Below are positions 18,519 through 27,268 of a stretch of 64,000 nucleotides of DNA, piece by piece. The number at the start of each line of letters is the position of its first letter. Position 1 is the stretch's first letter. The position numbers and the translations under genes are program-made. Location of the stretch: contig NZ_CP134605.1 in NCBI RefSeq assembly GCF_031844685.1, positions 62,001 to 126,000 on the forward strand, read 5' to 3'. Source of the stretch: Streptomyces sp. ITFR-21. Its GTDB lineage: Bacteria > Actinomycetota > Actinomycetes > Streptomycetales > Streptomycetaceae. The notes under the pieces are model-generated. The model had not been told where the DNA came from and did no database searches. It saw only the letters and a list, made by a program, of their open reading frames with translations.

Positions 18519-20024
18519 TCAGGCGGCGTCCGGTGGAAGGGTGATGGTGAAGTCGTCCTCGACCGGCGGGTCGATCTCCTGCTCGCGCAGGCCGGTGGCG
18601 GCGTAGGCCCGTATGCGGACGGTGCCGGGGCTGACGTCCAGCCGCAGGAAGCTCTTGAAGAACGGCGGGGTGAAGGTGGCGGAGCCGGGCGAGAGCACCT
18701 TGGTGTAGGTCTTGCGCACCGGCAGCCGCAGCCGGGCCCTGTGGTGCGGCCGGCGCGCGACGCCGAGCGCGGTGGCCACGAACCGGGTCCGCAGCGTGAC
18801 GGGCGCGTCGGTGTGCCGTACCGGTGTGATGCCGAGCCGGTCCCCGATCACCGCGGCCGCCTGCTCGGGGGTGAGCTCGAACAGCCGGCGCATCCGCAGC
18901 CTGCGGCCGTAGAGCCGGCTGTAGAAGGCCAGCGAGTCGCCGCGCATCGGGTAGCAGCGGAACTCGTCCTCGGTGACGCCGCCGACCGCGACCCGCGGGA
19001 TGACGTGGGTGGCGTGCATGAAGGCGCCGCCGCCCCCGGAGACGACGTACTCGATGCGGCGGTCGTCGACGTCGACCGGGTAGTGCTGGTAGTTGTGGAT
19101 GTCGCCGCCTATGGCGGCGACGAAGGTGTTACCGGGGTCGCGGACCACCTCGTCCACGGTGCCGCCGCCCTCTATCGCGCACGGGTGGTGCTCGCCGTCC
19201 ACGTAGATCGGTGAGCCGGTGACCAGGATCTTGGGCCGGGGGCCCCGGGAGACCCGGCGCAGCCACTCGCCCTGCTGCCGGTCGATGTCGCCGAGCAGTC
19301 CGGTGTCTATGCCGATGATCCGCAGCGGCCCGGTGTCCAGCGCCCAGTACGGGCCCGGCTGTTCGGCGGCCTGTGCGGGGGCGGAACGCATCAGGCGGGC
19401 CCGGTCGAGGGCCGCGTCGTCGGGGGTGTCGGGGCTCTTCCACAGCAGCGAGCGCCACCAGCCGCGCGAGAACACCGCCGGGCGGGGGGACGCGCGCAGT
19501 TGCGGGGCGCGGCAGAAGACCCGCATGAAGCCGGTGAGGCCGTCGTACCAGTCGTGGTTGCCGGGTACGGCGTAGATCGGGGCCCGGTAGTCCCGGTACG
19601 GGCGGTAGAACTTCGGGCCGTACTCGTTCGCGCTGCCCACGGGGTAGAGGACGTCGCTGGAGAGCACCGCGAACCGGGTGTCGGCGCCCACCGCCAACAG
19701 CCCCGGCACCACGGCGTACTGGGGGTCGTCGCCCTCGCCGGTGTCCGCGATGAGCAGGAAGGAGTACGTGTCCGGGTCGTCGCGCCGGATCAGCAGGTCC
19801 GGGTCGGCCCCGCCGTCCAGCCGGGCCTGCACCCACCGCTGCCGGTCGGTGCCGGTGGGGTCGCCGAACAGCGAGGCCAGCGTGCCGTTGCGGGCTTTCC
19901 ACAAGGTCGCGGGGTTGAGCCAGGAAACCCGGGGGACGTCCGTGGGCATCAGTTCCCGGTAGGCGCCGGGTCGCGTGCCGCGCCAACCGGCGCCGGCCGC
20001 GGAATCACGTGAGGAGTCGGGCAT
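18519..20024 (-). CDS. Metallophosphoesterase
   Basis: A 501-aa calcineurin-like phosphoesterase. Metal-binding motifs appear in order: LLIADTGEGD, a SSDVLYPVG segment, GNHDWYDG, and GGDIHNYQHYPV. It is cytosolic, with no signal peptide, and has a long C-terminal extension (about residues 380-501) specific to this Streptomyces subfamily. The ATG at 20024 has no ribosome site but has TACAGT six bases upstream, matching the leaderless promoters seen elsewhere here. The gene is divergent from the EI24 gene. Its substrate is not predictable. Confidence 0.88.
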   Translation of the reverse strand: MPDSSRDSAAGAGWRGTRPGAYRELMPTDVPRVSWLNPATLWKARNGTLASLFGDPTGTDRQRWVQARLDGGADPDLLIRRDDPDTYSFLLIADTGEGDDPQYAVVPGLLAVGADTRFAVLSSDVLYPVGSANEYGPKFYRPYRDYRAPIYAVPGNHDWYDGLTGFMRVFCRAPQLRASPRPAVFSRGWWRSLLWKSPDTPDDAALDRARLMRSAPAQAAEQPGPYWALDTGPLRIIGIDTGLLGDIDRQQGEWLRRVSRGPRPKILVTGSPIYVDGEHHPCAIEGGGTVDEVVRDPGNTFVAAIGGDIHNYQHYPVDVDDRRIEYVVSGGGGAFMHATHVIPRVAVGGVTEDEFRCYPMRGDSLAFYSRLYGRRLRMRRLFELTPEQAAAVIGDRLGITPVRHTDAPVTLRTRFVATALGVARRPHHRARLRLPVRKTYTKVLSPGSATFTPPFFKSFLRLDVSPGTVRIRAYAATGLREQEIDPPVEDDFTITLPPDAA

Positions 20025-20392
20025 CGGCGCACTGTAACAAGCGGGCCGGGGCCGGCTCAGCGGAACGCCGACGGTGCCGCTCCCGGGCCCGTGCGGTCGG
20101 TGGGCGGGCCGCCTGAGGCGGGCCGCGGCGTGGTTTCGGGTGCCGGCGCCGGCGGTGGGGGCGCCCGGCGTCCGCGGCTCCGGGGACAGTCGGCCGGTCA
20201 CGGGACGCCGCGAGCCGGCAGGGCCGGCGCGTCAGCGGGGGCGGTGCCCGGCGGGAACTCGCACCGGCGGCCGGCAGGATACGGGGTATCCGGGGGGTTT
20301 CGGCGGGTTTCCCGCCGTGCGCCCGTCCTCCAGGGGCGAGTTACCCGGCTGCGGATGCGGCATCCGCGGACGCGGGCCCTTACGATCCGGCC
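20025..20392. promoter_or_regulatory. Divergent region with two leaderless promoters
   Basis: Minus direction: TACAGT at 20036-20031, six bases, then ATG 20024. Plus direction: TACGAT at 20381-20386, six bases, then ATG 20393. Neither gene has a ribosome site. The -35 regions are weak (TGAGCC-like on the minus strand). The rest of the 368 bases shows no gene. Confidence 0.55.
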
Positions 20393-21199
20393 ATGCGTGA
20401 TGTCACCAGGGGCCTGCGGCTGCTGTTCGAGGGGCAGCGGTGGGCGATACGGCACGGGCGGGACTGGCGGTTCGGGATGATCCCGGCGCTGATCACCTTC
20501 GTCGGCTACGCCGCCGCGCTCGTCGCGCTGGCGCTGTGGGCCGACGACCTGGCGGACTGGGCGACGCCCTTCGCCGACCACTGGGGGTCGCCGTGGGCGG
20601 CGGTCTTCCGCGGCCTGCTGACGGCGGTGCTGTTCGGCGGCGGGCTGCTGCTGGCGCTGGTCTCCTTCACCGCGGTGACGCTCCTGGTCGGGCAGCCGTT
20701 CTACGAGACCGTCGCCGAGCGGGTCGACCGGGCCGAGGGCGGCGCGCCGCAGACGCCGCGGCGGTCGCTGTGGCGGGAGCTGTGGGTCTCGGCGCGCGAC
20801 GGCCTGCGGGTGCTGGTGTGGGTGGCGCTCTTCGCAGTGGCGCTCTTCGCCGCCGGTTTCGTTCCGGTGGCGGGGCAGACCGTGGTGCCGGTGATCGGCT
20901 TCTGCGTCTCGGCCTTCTTCCTCACCCTGGAGCTGGCCGGGGTGGCGATGCAGCGCCGGGAGATACCGCTGCGGGCCCAGATGCGGCTGCTGCGGGGACG
21001 GTTGTGGCTGGTGCTGGGCTTCGGGGTGCCGCTGGTGCTGGCGTTCCTGGTACCGCTGGTCGCGGTGCCGCTGATGCCGGGCGCGGTGGCGGGCGCGACG
21101 CTGCTGGCCCGGGAGCTGGCGCCGACGCCGGTGGCGGAGCGGCCGGCCTGGAGCCGCAAGCCGGAGGACCCGCAGAGCCCGCAGGAGGCGCGGGCGTAG
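20393..21199 (+). CDS. EI24-domain (CysZ-like) membrane protein
   Basis: A 268-aa protein with about five to six membrane helices beginning FGMIPALITFVGYAAALVAL. The central segment LLVGQPFYETVAERVDRAEGG is the EI24/CysZ hallmark. The C-terminus is charged and Pro/Glu-rich. CysZ relatives take up sulfate in other bacteria, but Streptomyces members have no proven substrate, so only the family call is made. It appears to be leaderless (see the upstream region). Convergent with the VOC gene. Confidence 0.85.
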   Translation: MRDVTRGLRLLFEGQRWAIRHGRDWRFGMIPALITFVGYAAALVALALWADDLADWATPFADHWGSPWAAVFRGLLTAVLFGGGLLLALVSFTAVTLLVGQPFYETVAERVDRAEGGAPQTPRRSLWRELWVSARDGLRVLVWVALFAVALFAAGFVPVAGQTVVPVIGFCVSAFFLTLELAGVAMQRREIPLRAQMRLLRGRLWLVLGFGVPLVLAFLVPLVAVPLMPGAVAGATLLARELAPTPVAERPAWSRKPEDPQSPQEARA

Positions 21200-21635
21200 C
21201 CGGGACCGCCACGCCGGCTCCCCGGGCACGGCACGGCGGCTGCGGCCCGGTGCGGAGAGCGCGGGCCTCGGCCGGCCCGCCCGGCGCCACGCCTCAGGCC
21301 GACCCGGCCCGCCGGTGCCTGCGCGTCCGCTGCGTCCGCCGCGTCGGCGGCTTCCGGAGGCGTCCCGCGGACCCGCGCCGACGCCTACGCGCCCCGGCGC
21401 GCGGTGACCGTGGTCAGCAGCCACACGGCGCCGAAGGCCGGCGCCGTCGGCCCGCGGAACCGGCCGCCGGACGTATGGACCGCCAGGGCCATCAGCGCCG
21501 CTGACAGCGCGGTGAGCGCGCGGGCGCCGGGCCCGGCCGCGGGCGGGGACAGGCAGCGGAACGGGCCGTTGCGGGCGGGCGGGGCGGGCCCGGTCAGTCG
21601 CGGGTGCGGCGCGGTCAGTCGCGGGTGCGGCGCGG
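21200..21635. other. Intergenic region with a 21-bp tandem repeat
   Basis: 436 bases between convergent genes. A short minus-strand open frame ending at 21385 (LTALSAALMALAVHTSGGRF, then VWLLTTVTARRGA) is hydrophobic but has no proper start, and I do not call it. The right end holds the tandem repeat listed separately. Confidence 0.4.
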
Positions 21636-21647
21636 TCAGTCGCGGGG
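21591..21647. repeat. 21-bp tandem repeat, 2.7 copies
   Basis: The unit CGGTCAGTCGCGGGTGCGG plus CG is present at 21591-21611 and 21612-21632, with a partial third copy at 21633-21647. The third copy contains the last codons and TGA stop of the VOC gene, so the array arose by duplicating the gene's own 3' end (...RD-stop). Copies are identical, indicating a recent event. Confidence 0.85.
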
Positions 21648-22484
21648 TCGGACCCTGGCCACCACCGTGAACCGCCCGCCGTCGGGGTCGCGCAGTTCGG
21701 CGTACTCGCCGGCGCCGGTCGTACCGCTGTCGAGCAGGGTGCCGCCGAGAGCGCGGGCGGCACCGACGCAGGAGGGCACGTCCGCGACGGCGAACTGCAC
21801 CTCCCAGTGCGGCCGGATCCGCGGGTCGGGGGCGGCCTCGACCGCGCCGGAGCTGAGGCGGGCGACGATCTCGCCGCGACTGCGCACGACGACCTCGTCG
21901 TTCTCGTACGCGACCAGGGCGCCGCCGGGCCTGCCGTCGGCCCACTCCAGGACGCCACCGTAGAAGATGGCCGCCTCGAAGGCGTCGCGGGTGCGCAGCC
22001 GCAGCACGACGGGGCCCTCGTCGTGCCAGGTCTCCCAGCCGTTGGGCAGCCGCCCGTCCCAGACGCCGAACACCGCGTTGTCGCGGTCGGCGGCCACCGC
22101 CGCCCGGCCGGAGGCGAAGGCGACCGGGCCGAGCGCGACGGTGGCGCTGCGCTCCCTGATGCGGCCGGCGGCCTGGTCGACCTGGTCGACGGCGAAGTAC
22201 GGTGTCCAGCCCACCGCGATCTGCATGTCCGCGGCGACCGCGCCGATCCCGGCGACCGGTTTGCCGTCACTCAGCGCGACGGCGAAGTGGTCGCCGAGCG
22301 TGGTGGAGCGGAACTCCCAGCCGAGGACGCTGCCGTAGAACTTCTCGGCCGCCTGCAGGTCGCGGGCGGTGAGGCTGACCCAGCACGGCGCGCCCCGGCC
22401 CGCGTTCCAGGTCGCGCCGTGCGGCGTGTCCTCGGGCTCGGCCGGGGCGCCCTGGGCGCCGGTCACCGGTTGCTGGTCGGTCAT
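21636..22484 (-). CDS. VOC-family (glyoxalase-like) protein, two domains
   Basis: A 282-aa protein with two vicinal-oxygen-chelate modules. The first (about residues 30-150) opens PCWVSLTARDLQAAEKFYGSVLGWEF; the second (about 160-280) opens GPVVLRLRTRDAFEAAIFYGGVLEW and ends with LRDPDGGRFTVVA. Such tandem-VOC proteins include hydroxylases and antibiotic-binding proteins; no specific substrate is evident. The ATG at 22484 begins MTDQQPVTG; the open frame runs to 22565 without conserved sequence. Its 3' end has been duplicated as a tandem repeat. Confidence 0.85.
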   Translation of the reverse strand: MTDQQPVTGAQGAPAEPEDTPHGATWNAGRGAPCWVSLTARDLQAAEKFYGSVLGWEFRSTTLGDHFAVALSDGKPVAGIGAVAADMQIAVGWTPYFAVDQVDQAAGRIRERSATVALGPVAFASGRAAVAADRDNAVFGVWDGRLPNGWETWHDEGPVVLRLRTRDAFEAAIFYGGVLEWADGRPGGALVAYENDEVVVRSRGEIVARLSSGAVEAAPDPRIRPHWEVQFAVADVPSCVGAARALGGTLLDSGTTGAGEYAELRDPDGGRFTVVARVRPRD

Positions 22485-22625
22485 CACGGGTACCGTCTCG
22501 TTTCGGTGTACGGCCGCGGGTTCTGGCCGGTGCGCCCTTCGCGTGCCCGGGACACGTGCGGTCATGCACGCGGGGCGAAGTTGATCCGCGTACTCCGCTG
22601 TGTGCCAGCGGGCGTACGCACAACG

Positions 22626-23393
22626 TTACCGCGCGGTCCGCGGCGCCGGCCCGGTGGGGCCGGGGTCCGCCGGGGCTTGCGGGGGCTCAGGCGCGTCGGG
22701 GCGGGTGTCGGGGCGGCGGACGGTCAGGCCGGTGCACTGCCAGCTCAGCTCGTCCACGCCTCGCTCGGGCGGCAGGTGGCCGTAGGCGCCCGCCGAGACG
22801 CTGATGCCGACCACCAGCCAGGCGCGCCAGCGCGGGCCCACGCCCAGTCCGTCGGCGAAGACCCGGGTGCCGTCCACGGACCACTGCACGCTGTCCTGGC
22901 CGAGGACGACCCGCAGCAGGAAGGGCCGGCCGGGGGTGATCGCGTCCTGGGCGTAGTGGCCGGCGCCGCGGACGTGGTTGGTGAGTTCGAGCAGTCCGGG
23001 GTTGTCGGGGTGGTACTCGAACAGGTCGACCTCGCCGTGCCCCGGCTGCGGGCGGCCCTCCGCGCGGTCGCGGCCCCAGGTCCACAGCGCGGGCCAGGCG
23101 CCGCGGGCGGCGTGGACCAGGCAGGTGGCGCTCACCTCGTCGCCCGGCAGCAGTTCGAAGCCGCCGGGCGCGTACTCGGTGGACACCAGGTCGACGTGCC
23201 ACAGCCCGCCCCCGGCGCGGCGGGCCCGGAAGACGCCCGCCGCGCCGGGGGCGTAGAGCGGGCCGATCTGGTCGAGCTTGTTGTCGCCGGGGTTCCGGCC
23301 GCTCGGCGGATAGGCGGAGGTGCGGCCCACCGCCCAGGCGTCGGGGTCGTCGAACGGGGCGTCGAACACCACGGCGGGCGGCTGGTCGGTCAT
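22626..23393 (-). CDS. GH16-like (beta-glucanase fold) protein
   Basis: A 255-aa protein with a concanavalin-like jelly-roll fold. The segment AWPALWTWG followed by HGEVDLFEYHP matches the GH16 active-site pattern E-x-D-x-x-E (about residues 120-125), so the nucleophile and acid/base glutamates are kept. There is no signal peptide, unusual for GH16, and the C-terminus is a Pro-rich tail. The substrate is probably a beta-glucan-like polymer but could differ. GGGGAGA precedes the ATG. It lies beside a decayed GH59 glycosidase. Confidence 0.75.
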   Translation of the reverse strand: MTDQPPAVVFDAPFDDPDAWAVGRTSAYPPSGRNPGDNKLDQIGPLYAPGAAGVFRARRAGGGLWHVDLVSTEYAPGGFELLPGDEVSATCLVHAARGAWPALWTWGRDRAEGRPQPGHGEVDLFEYHPDNPGLLELTNHVRGAGHYAQDAITPGRPFLLRVVLGQDSVQWSVDGTRVFADGLGVGPRWRAWLVVGISVSAGAYGHLPPERGVDELSWQCTGLTVRRPDTRPDAPEPPQAPADPGPTGPAPRTAR

Positions 23394-23550
23394 GTGCGCT
23401 CTCCCCGTCGCGGTCCTCGCCGTCGAGGGCCTGGACCCCAGTCAACGCCGGGACGGGCGCCCGGAACAGCGGCGTGCGGGGGTACGGGTAGGGCGCGGAC
23501 CTGGGCTTTCACGCCGGTGGGCGGCCCGGGATGGGAAAGCGGCGTGCCGG

Positions 23551-24190
23551 TCAGCCGGCGGGAGTGGCCGGGGTGACGGTGGGGTTGTCGAACTGGTCGG
23601 TCCGGTAGCCGTCGGTGCCCAGCTCGATCACGCCGGTGCGGTACGCGGTGTCGGTGGCGTGCCCGTCGACGGCGCCGTCGACGGCCGCGGTGAGGGGCCC
23701 GCGGCGGCGGTGAGTGCGAGGTGGTGCCGAATGCCGGGCGCTCCCCACGCCAGGCCGTAACCCGACGGCGGGGTTGCGGGCCCTGGCCTGCTCCATCAGC
23801 CACCACTCGTAGCAGGTGCCGCAGTCGGCGACGCCGGCCGTGCGCTCGTGGCTGGACTCCGAACCGTCGGTGGAGTCGGTGTCGCCGCCGATCTCCACCT
23901 TGAGGATCTGCAGGTCGGCGCCGTAGCCGGGGGTGCAGAGGCAGTCGAAAATCTGCCGCTGCTGGGCGGCCGGACAGTCGGTGCGCAGGCGGGTGTTGCC
24001 GCCGCCCCCGCTGGTCGCGCCGACCGTGTCGAAGGTCCGGCCCCCGGCGGCGCCGTCGACGGCGATGGCCGTTCCGGCCGCGGCGCGGGCGGGTGCCCCG
24101 CCGGAGGCGGGGCACAGGGCGGCGATCACCGCGGGTGACCGCCACCGCGGCGGCGTACCGGAGGAATCGGGGCGGTGCGGCGATCGCCAT
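23551..24190 (-). pseudogene. Galactosylceramidase-like (GH59) pseudogene, internally deleted
   Basis: Reading from ATG 24190, a signal peptide (MAIAAPPRFLRYAAAVAV) continues only after a frameshift near 24140 (AVIAALCPASGGAPARAAA). Then comes GH59 N-terminal sequence: FDTVGATSGGGGNTRL, GYGADLQILKVEIGGD, then CGTCYEWWLMEQARARNP. A second frameshift near 23755 gives YGLAWGAPG, matching the family's YGLPW segment. Next the sequence jumps to a C-terminal tail (ELGTDGYRTDQFDNPTVTP) and a TGA. The catalytic glutamates are in the missing middle (several hundred codons). The gene is dead. Confidence 0.8.
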
Positions 24191-24435
24191 CGGAACGTTC
24201 TTCCCCCACAGCCGGGACGCGTCCCCCGGGAAGGGCACACGACCGCACGCGCGGTACGGCGCACAGTGCACCGCGCGGCCACCGGAACCGTCAAGCCGTC
24301 CGCCCGCCGAGCCGTCCGGGCCCCTGGGGGGCCTCGGGACAGGGCCCGCCCCGGCTACCGGATATGGGTGGTGTCGGCCCGTAGGCGGGTAAACCGCCGG
24401 TAGCGAAGTCAGTCACTCGTTCCCACGGATCCGCC

Positions 24436-24711
24436 ATGCCGCACTTCTTACCGGTCCTCGCACTCGTCATCGCCGCCTGGGCGGTCCTGTCCCTTCCCCT
24501 GGGCGTCCTCGTCGGACGCCGGCTGCGTCGGGCGCAGTCCGCCGCGCTGCCGGCCGGCTGTGCCCGCCGCGCCGAAGGGCCCGGACTCCCGGCGGCGGGC
24601 GGCGCCGAGGACACCGCAAGCGCGGAGTGCACCGCGCGCCCGTGCCGGGCGGTGGAGTCCGGGACCTGCCCGGTGCCCGGGGCGTCGTCCGGGCGGGGCC
24701 GACGGCGCTGA
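24436..24711 (+). CDS. Small single-helix membrane protein
   Basis: A 91-aa protein: one membrane helix at about residues 4-26 (FLPVLALVIAAWAVLSLPLG) followed by a basic stop-transfer segment and a Cys/Ala/Gly-rich soluble tail with four cysteines. Codon bias is normal. Its function is unknown. The upstream region has only a weak GGA ribosome site, so the call is moderate. It lies between the GH59 pseudogene (divergent) and the DUF6204 gene. Confidence 0.5.
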   Translation: MPHFLPVLALVIAAWAVLSLPLGVLVGRRLRRAQSAALPAGCARRAEGPGLPAAGGAEDTASAECTARPCRAVESGTCPVPGASSGRGRRR

Positions 24712-24734
24712 GCCGGCCGCCGCCGGAAATCCGG

Positions 24735-24770
24735 TTGGGCCCGGCGGGGCGCCGCATTTACGATCACGCG
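24735..24770 (+). promoter_or_regulatory. Leaderless promoter of the DUF6204 gene
   Basis: TTGGGC (24735-24740), an 18-base spacer, TACGAT (24759-24764), six bases, then ATG at 24771. There is no ribosome site. This is the best complete example of the leaderless pattern in the window. Confidence 0.65.
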
Positions 24771-25127
24771 ATGGGTTCCCGTGTCTTCCGGATCACCGTC
24801 CGCGGCTCCTTCGCCGGCCTCACCGCCGAGCAGCGCGCCGAGCTGCTGGCCGACGCGCCCCGGCACGACGTGCTGTTCGCCGCCTTCACCCCGGAGGGGC
24901 ACCTGAGCTACGACCTGGCCGCCCGGCCCTTCTTCACCTTCCGCTTCCAGGACTCCGGTGACGACGAGGCGGACGTCCTGCCCGCCTCGCAGCAGGCCGA
25001 GGCCGCCGCGAAGGCGTGGCTGGACAGCCGGGGCTACGGCCACACCCCGCTGACCGCGCACGCCGAGGACCTCTCCCTGGCGCCGCCGGGCAAGCGGCAG
25101 CGGCGGGCGGCCCGCGGGTCCGGCTGA
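24771..25127 (+). CDS. DUF6204-family protein
   Basis: A 118-aa protein matching DUF6204: VFRITVRGSFAGLTAEQRAELL, then HDVLFAAFTPEGHLSYDL and FFTFRFQDSG, with a helical C-terminal AAAKAWLDSRGYGH. It is likely a small cytosolic alpha/beta protein of unknown role, common in actinomycetes. The start is set by the leaderless promoter directly upstream. Not obviously co-transcribed with nadK, which has its own TAGCCT -10 (25188-25193). Confidence 0.85.
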   Translation: MGSRVFRITVRGSFAGLTAEQRAELLADAPRHDVLFAAFTPEGHLSYDLAARPFFTFRFQDSGDDEADVLPASQQAEAAAKAWLDSRGYGHTPLTAHAEDLSLAPPGKRQRRAARGSG

Positions 25128-25233
25128 CCGGCGGCGGCACACCAGACCGCGCGCCGCGCCGCGCGGGCGGGCGGCCCGGGGCGCCGGTAGCCTGCCAGGG
25201 CAGGCCACCGCCTCCGCTCAGGGAGACCAGGAC

Positions 25234-26298
25234 ATGCCGATCGGCCGGTTGGGGCTCGTCGTCCACGAGGGACGTCCCGCTGCGGTGGAGGGGGCCAGGA
25301 CGGTACGGGCCTGGTCCGCCCGGCACGGCATCGGCTGTGTGCCGATCGACGTGTGGGGGGAGCGCAGGGGCCGGCTCAGCGTGGAGGAGGAGATCGCGGC
25401 GGCGGGCCGTCCCGATCTGATCGTCACCCTGGGGGGCGACGGTACGTTCCTGCGGGGCGCCCGGATCGCGGCGGAAAAGGACATCCAGGTGCTCGGGGTG
25501 GACCTCGGGCGGGTCGGCTTCCTCACCGAGATCGACGTCGCCGACGTGGAGCGGGCGCTGGACGCGGTGCAGGCGGGCGAGTCCGCCTGCGAGGAGCGGA
25601 TGACGCTGACCATGCGGGCGTCCCGGCCGCTGGAGATGCCCAGCGGCATGGACACGCTGCTGCGGTACGGGCGCGGGCCGCTGCTGCCGGCGCCGGAGGT
25701 CCGGCCGCAGACCGCCGACGGTGACGGCTGGGGGGTGGCGCTGGACGTCACGGCGCTCAACGACATCGTGCTGGAGAAGCTGGCCAGGGACCGGCAGGTC
25801 AGCCTGGGGGTGTACATCTCCGGCCGGCTGCTGGCCTCGTACTCCGCGGACGGGGTGATCGTCGCCACGCCGACCGGTTCGACCGCGTACAGCTTCGCGG
25901 CCGGCGGTCCGGTGCTGTCGCCGCGGATGCGGGCGGTGGTGTTCACCCCGGTCGCCCCGCACATGACCTTCGACCGCACGGTGGTGACCGGCGCCGACGA
26001 GCCGGTGGCGCTGCGGGTGCTGCCGCACTCCGGGCAGGCGGCGGTCAGTGTGGACGGGCAGCTGCGCGGGGTGCTCGATCCCGGCGACTGGATCGCGGTG
26101 TTCGCCGCGCCGCGCCCGCTGCGGCTGGTACGGCTGCGGCCGGCCGACTTCTACGGGCGGCTGCGGGACCGGCTGCGGCTCACCGACGCCCCGGCCACGG
26201 CGGCCGACGGCGAGTCGGCGCCGTTCTTCCGTCCAACCAGCCCGGTTCCGGCCGATCTCGCGCACCTGCGCATCGCCCCTGCGGTCGGCCGGGACTGA
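25234..26298 (+). CDS. nadK: NAD kinase (second-type paralogue)
   Basis: A 354-aa NAD(+)/NADH kinase that makes NADP(H) from NAD(H) with ATP. It shows the GGDGT catalytic motif (about residues 67-71), GVDLGRVGFLTEID, the conserved ALNDIVLEK and the glycine-rich GVIVATPTGSTAYSFAAGGP. The protein is longer than usual (about 290-300 aa) due to an insert near residues 130-165 and a C-terminal tail. The housekeeping Streptomyces nadK normally lies by recN and tlyA, so this lone gene is probably a paralogue. AGGGAGACCAGGAC precedes the ATG, and a -10 TAGCCT is at 25188-25193. Confidence 0.92.
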   Translation: MPIGRLGLVVHEGRPAAVEGARTVRAWSARHGIGCVPIDVWGERRGRLSVEEEIAAAGRPDLIVTLGGDGTFLRGARIAAEKDIQVLGVDLGRVGFLTEIDVADVERALDAVQAGESACEERMTLTMRASRPLEMPSGMDTLLRYGRGPLLPAPEVRPQTADGDGWGVALDVTALNDIVLEKLARDRQVSLGVYISGRLLASYSADGVIVATPTGSTAYSFAAGGPVLSPRMRAVVFTPVAPHMTFDRTVVTGADEPVALRVLPHSGQAAVSVDGQLRGVLDPGDWIAVFAAPRPLRLVRLRPADFYGRLRDRLRLTDAPATAADGESAPFFRPTSPVPADLAHLRIAPAVGRD

Positions 26299-26375
26299 CG
26301 CCGCGCCGCCCCCGACGGCCGGGAGACGGGCGGCGCGGCCGGCAGCGGCCCGGCCGGGGTATCGGCCTTCGCGGC

Positions 26376-26416
26376 GCTGGGGCCTGTCCGACACCTCGTG
26401 TCGGACAGGCCCCAGC
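26376..26416. terminator. Perfect 19-bp hairpin, bidirectional terminator
   Basis: Arms of 19 bp (26376-26394 and 26398-26416) are exactly complementary around a CTC loop, between the converging nadK and 26447 genes. It would fold strongly on either transcript. No T-run is present. Confidence 0.85.
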
Positions 26417-26446
26417 CGGTGGCGGACAACCCGCGGGCCGGGCCGG

Positions 26447-27268
26447 TCAGCCGGCGTAGTGTCCCTGTTGGCGCGGCGGTTCCGGCTGCCGGTAGGGGCC
26501 GCGCAGGCGGACCGGGCCGCGGGCCAGCCGGTGCGCGCCGACGGCCACGAGCACGGCCAGCAGCCCGCCGCCCCCGGTCCACAGCCAGCGCGGCGACCAC
26601 CAGGTGCCCGACCAGCCGTCGGCGGGACGGACCTCGGGCGCGTTCTCGGAGACCACGGGAGCCACCGAGCCGTCCACCGCCTTGCCGCCCGCCGTACCGG
26701 ACGAGGTGGCCCGCACCGCCGCCTGGACCGGCAGGCCCAGGTCGGTCTGCGGCAGGTCCAGGACGGTCAGCCGTACGTAGTAGGCGCCGCGCAGCGGGTC
26801 GTTGGCCCAGGGTTCGGCCCAGGACCGCACGGTCCGCAGCTTGCAGGCCAGCTCGACCGTCGTGGCGTCGGTGGCGGCGGTCCTGGTCTGCGAGCTGTTG
26901 CGGCACGGCTGGCGGCGGCGCAGCCCGTCGTAGACGTCCAGCTGCCAGGTGGACGCGCCCTGCCGTGCCGCGGTCGAGGGGAAGGTCACGGTGGCGGTGA
27001 CCTTGACGTTCTGCCCGGTGTCCGCGGGGAACACCCAGTACAGGTAGTCGCCCGTCGAGGCGTCGGCGGTGGCCCGCACCCCCTGCTGGACGACCGTGGC
27101 GGTCAGGAAGTTGGTGCCCGCCGTGGTGGGCGGCGTGTCACCGGGGGCGGCGGTGCCGCTCGGGGTGGGGCTGTCGGACGGGGTGTCGGCGAGCGCGGGC
27201 CCGGCCAGCGCGGCCAGGGCCGTGCCGGCGAGCAGCGCGGCGGCGCCGAGGAGTTTGGCGGCACGCAT
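26447..27268 (-). CDS. Secreted, membrane-anchored partner of the VWA protein
   Basis: A 273-aa protein with a signal peptide (MRAAKLLGAAALLAGTALAA, cleavage near ALA-D), a Thr/Pro linker, a beta-rich domain with two cysteines (QPCRNSS and ELACKLR), and a C-terminal membrane helix (about residues 222-245) with a basic cytoplasmic tail. Its start codon overlaps the upstream VWA gene's stop by one base (TGATG), so the two are coupled and likely act as a complex outside the cell. I do not recognise a named family. Confidence 0.8.
   Translation of the reverse strand: MRAAKLLGAAALLAGTALAALAGPALADTPSDSPTPSGTAAPGDTPPTTAGTNFLTATVVQQGVRATADASTGDYLYWVFPADTGQNVKVTATVTFPSTAARQGASTWQLDVYDGLRRRQPCRNSSQTRTAATDATTVELACKLRTVRSWAEPWANDPLRGAYYVRLTVLDLPQTDLGLPVQAAVRATSSGTAGGKAVDGSVAPVVSENAPEVRPADGWSGTWWSPRWLWTGGGGLLAVLVAVGAHRLARGPVRLRGPYRQPEPPRQQGHYAG

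Noticed and set aside
21385..21580. Short hydrophobic minus-strand frame ending at 21385
   Set aside because: No ribosome site or plausible start, and the frame runs into the VOC gene in the wrong phase.
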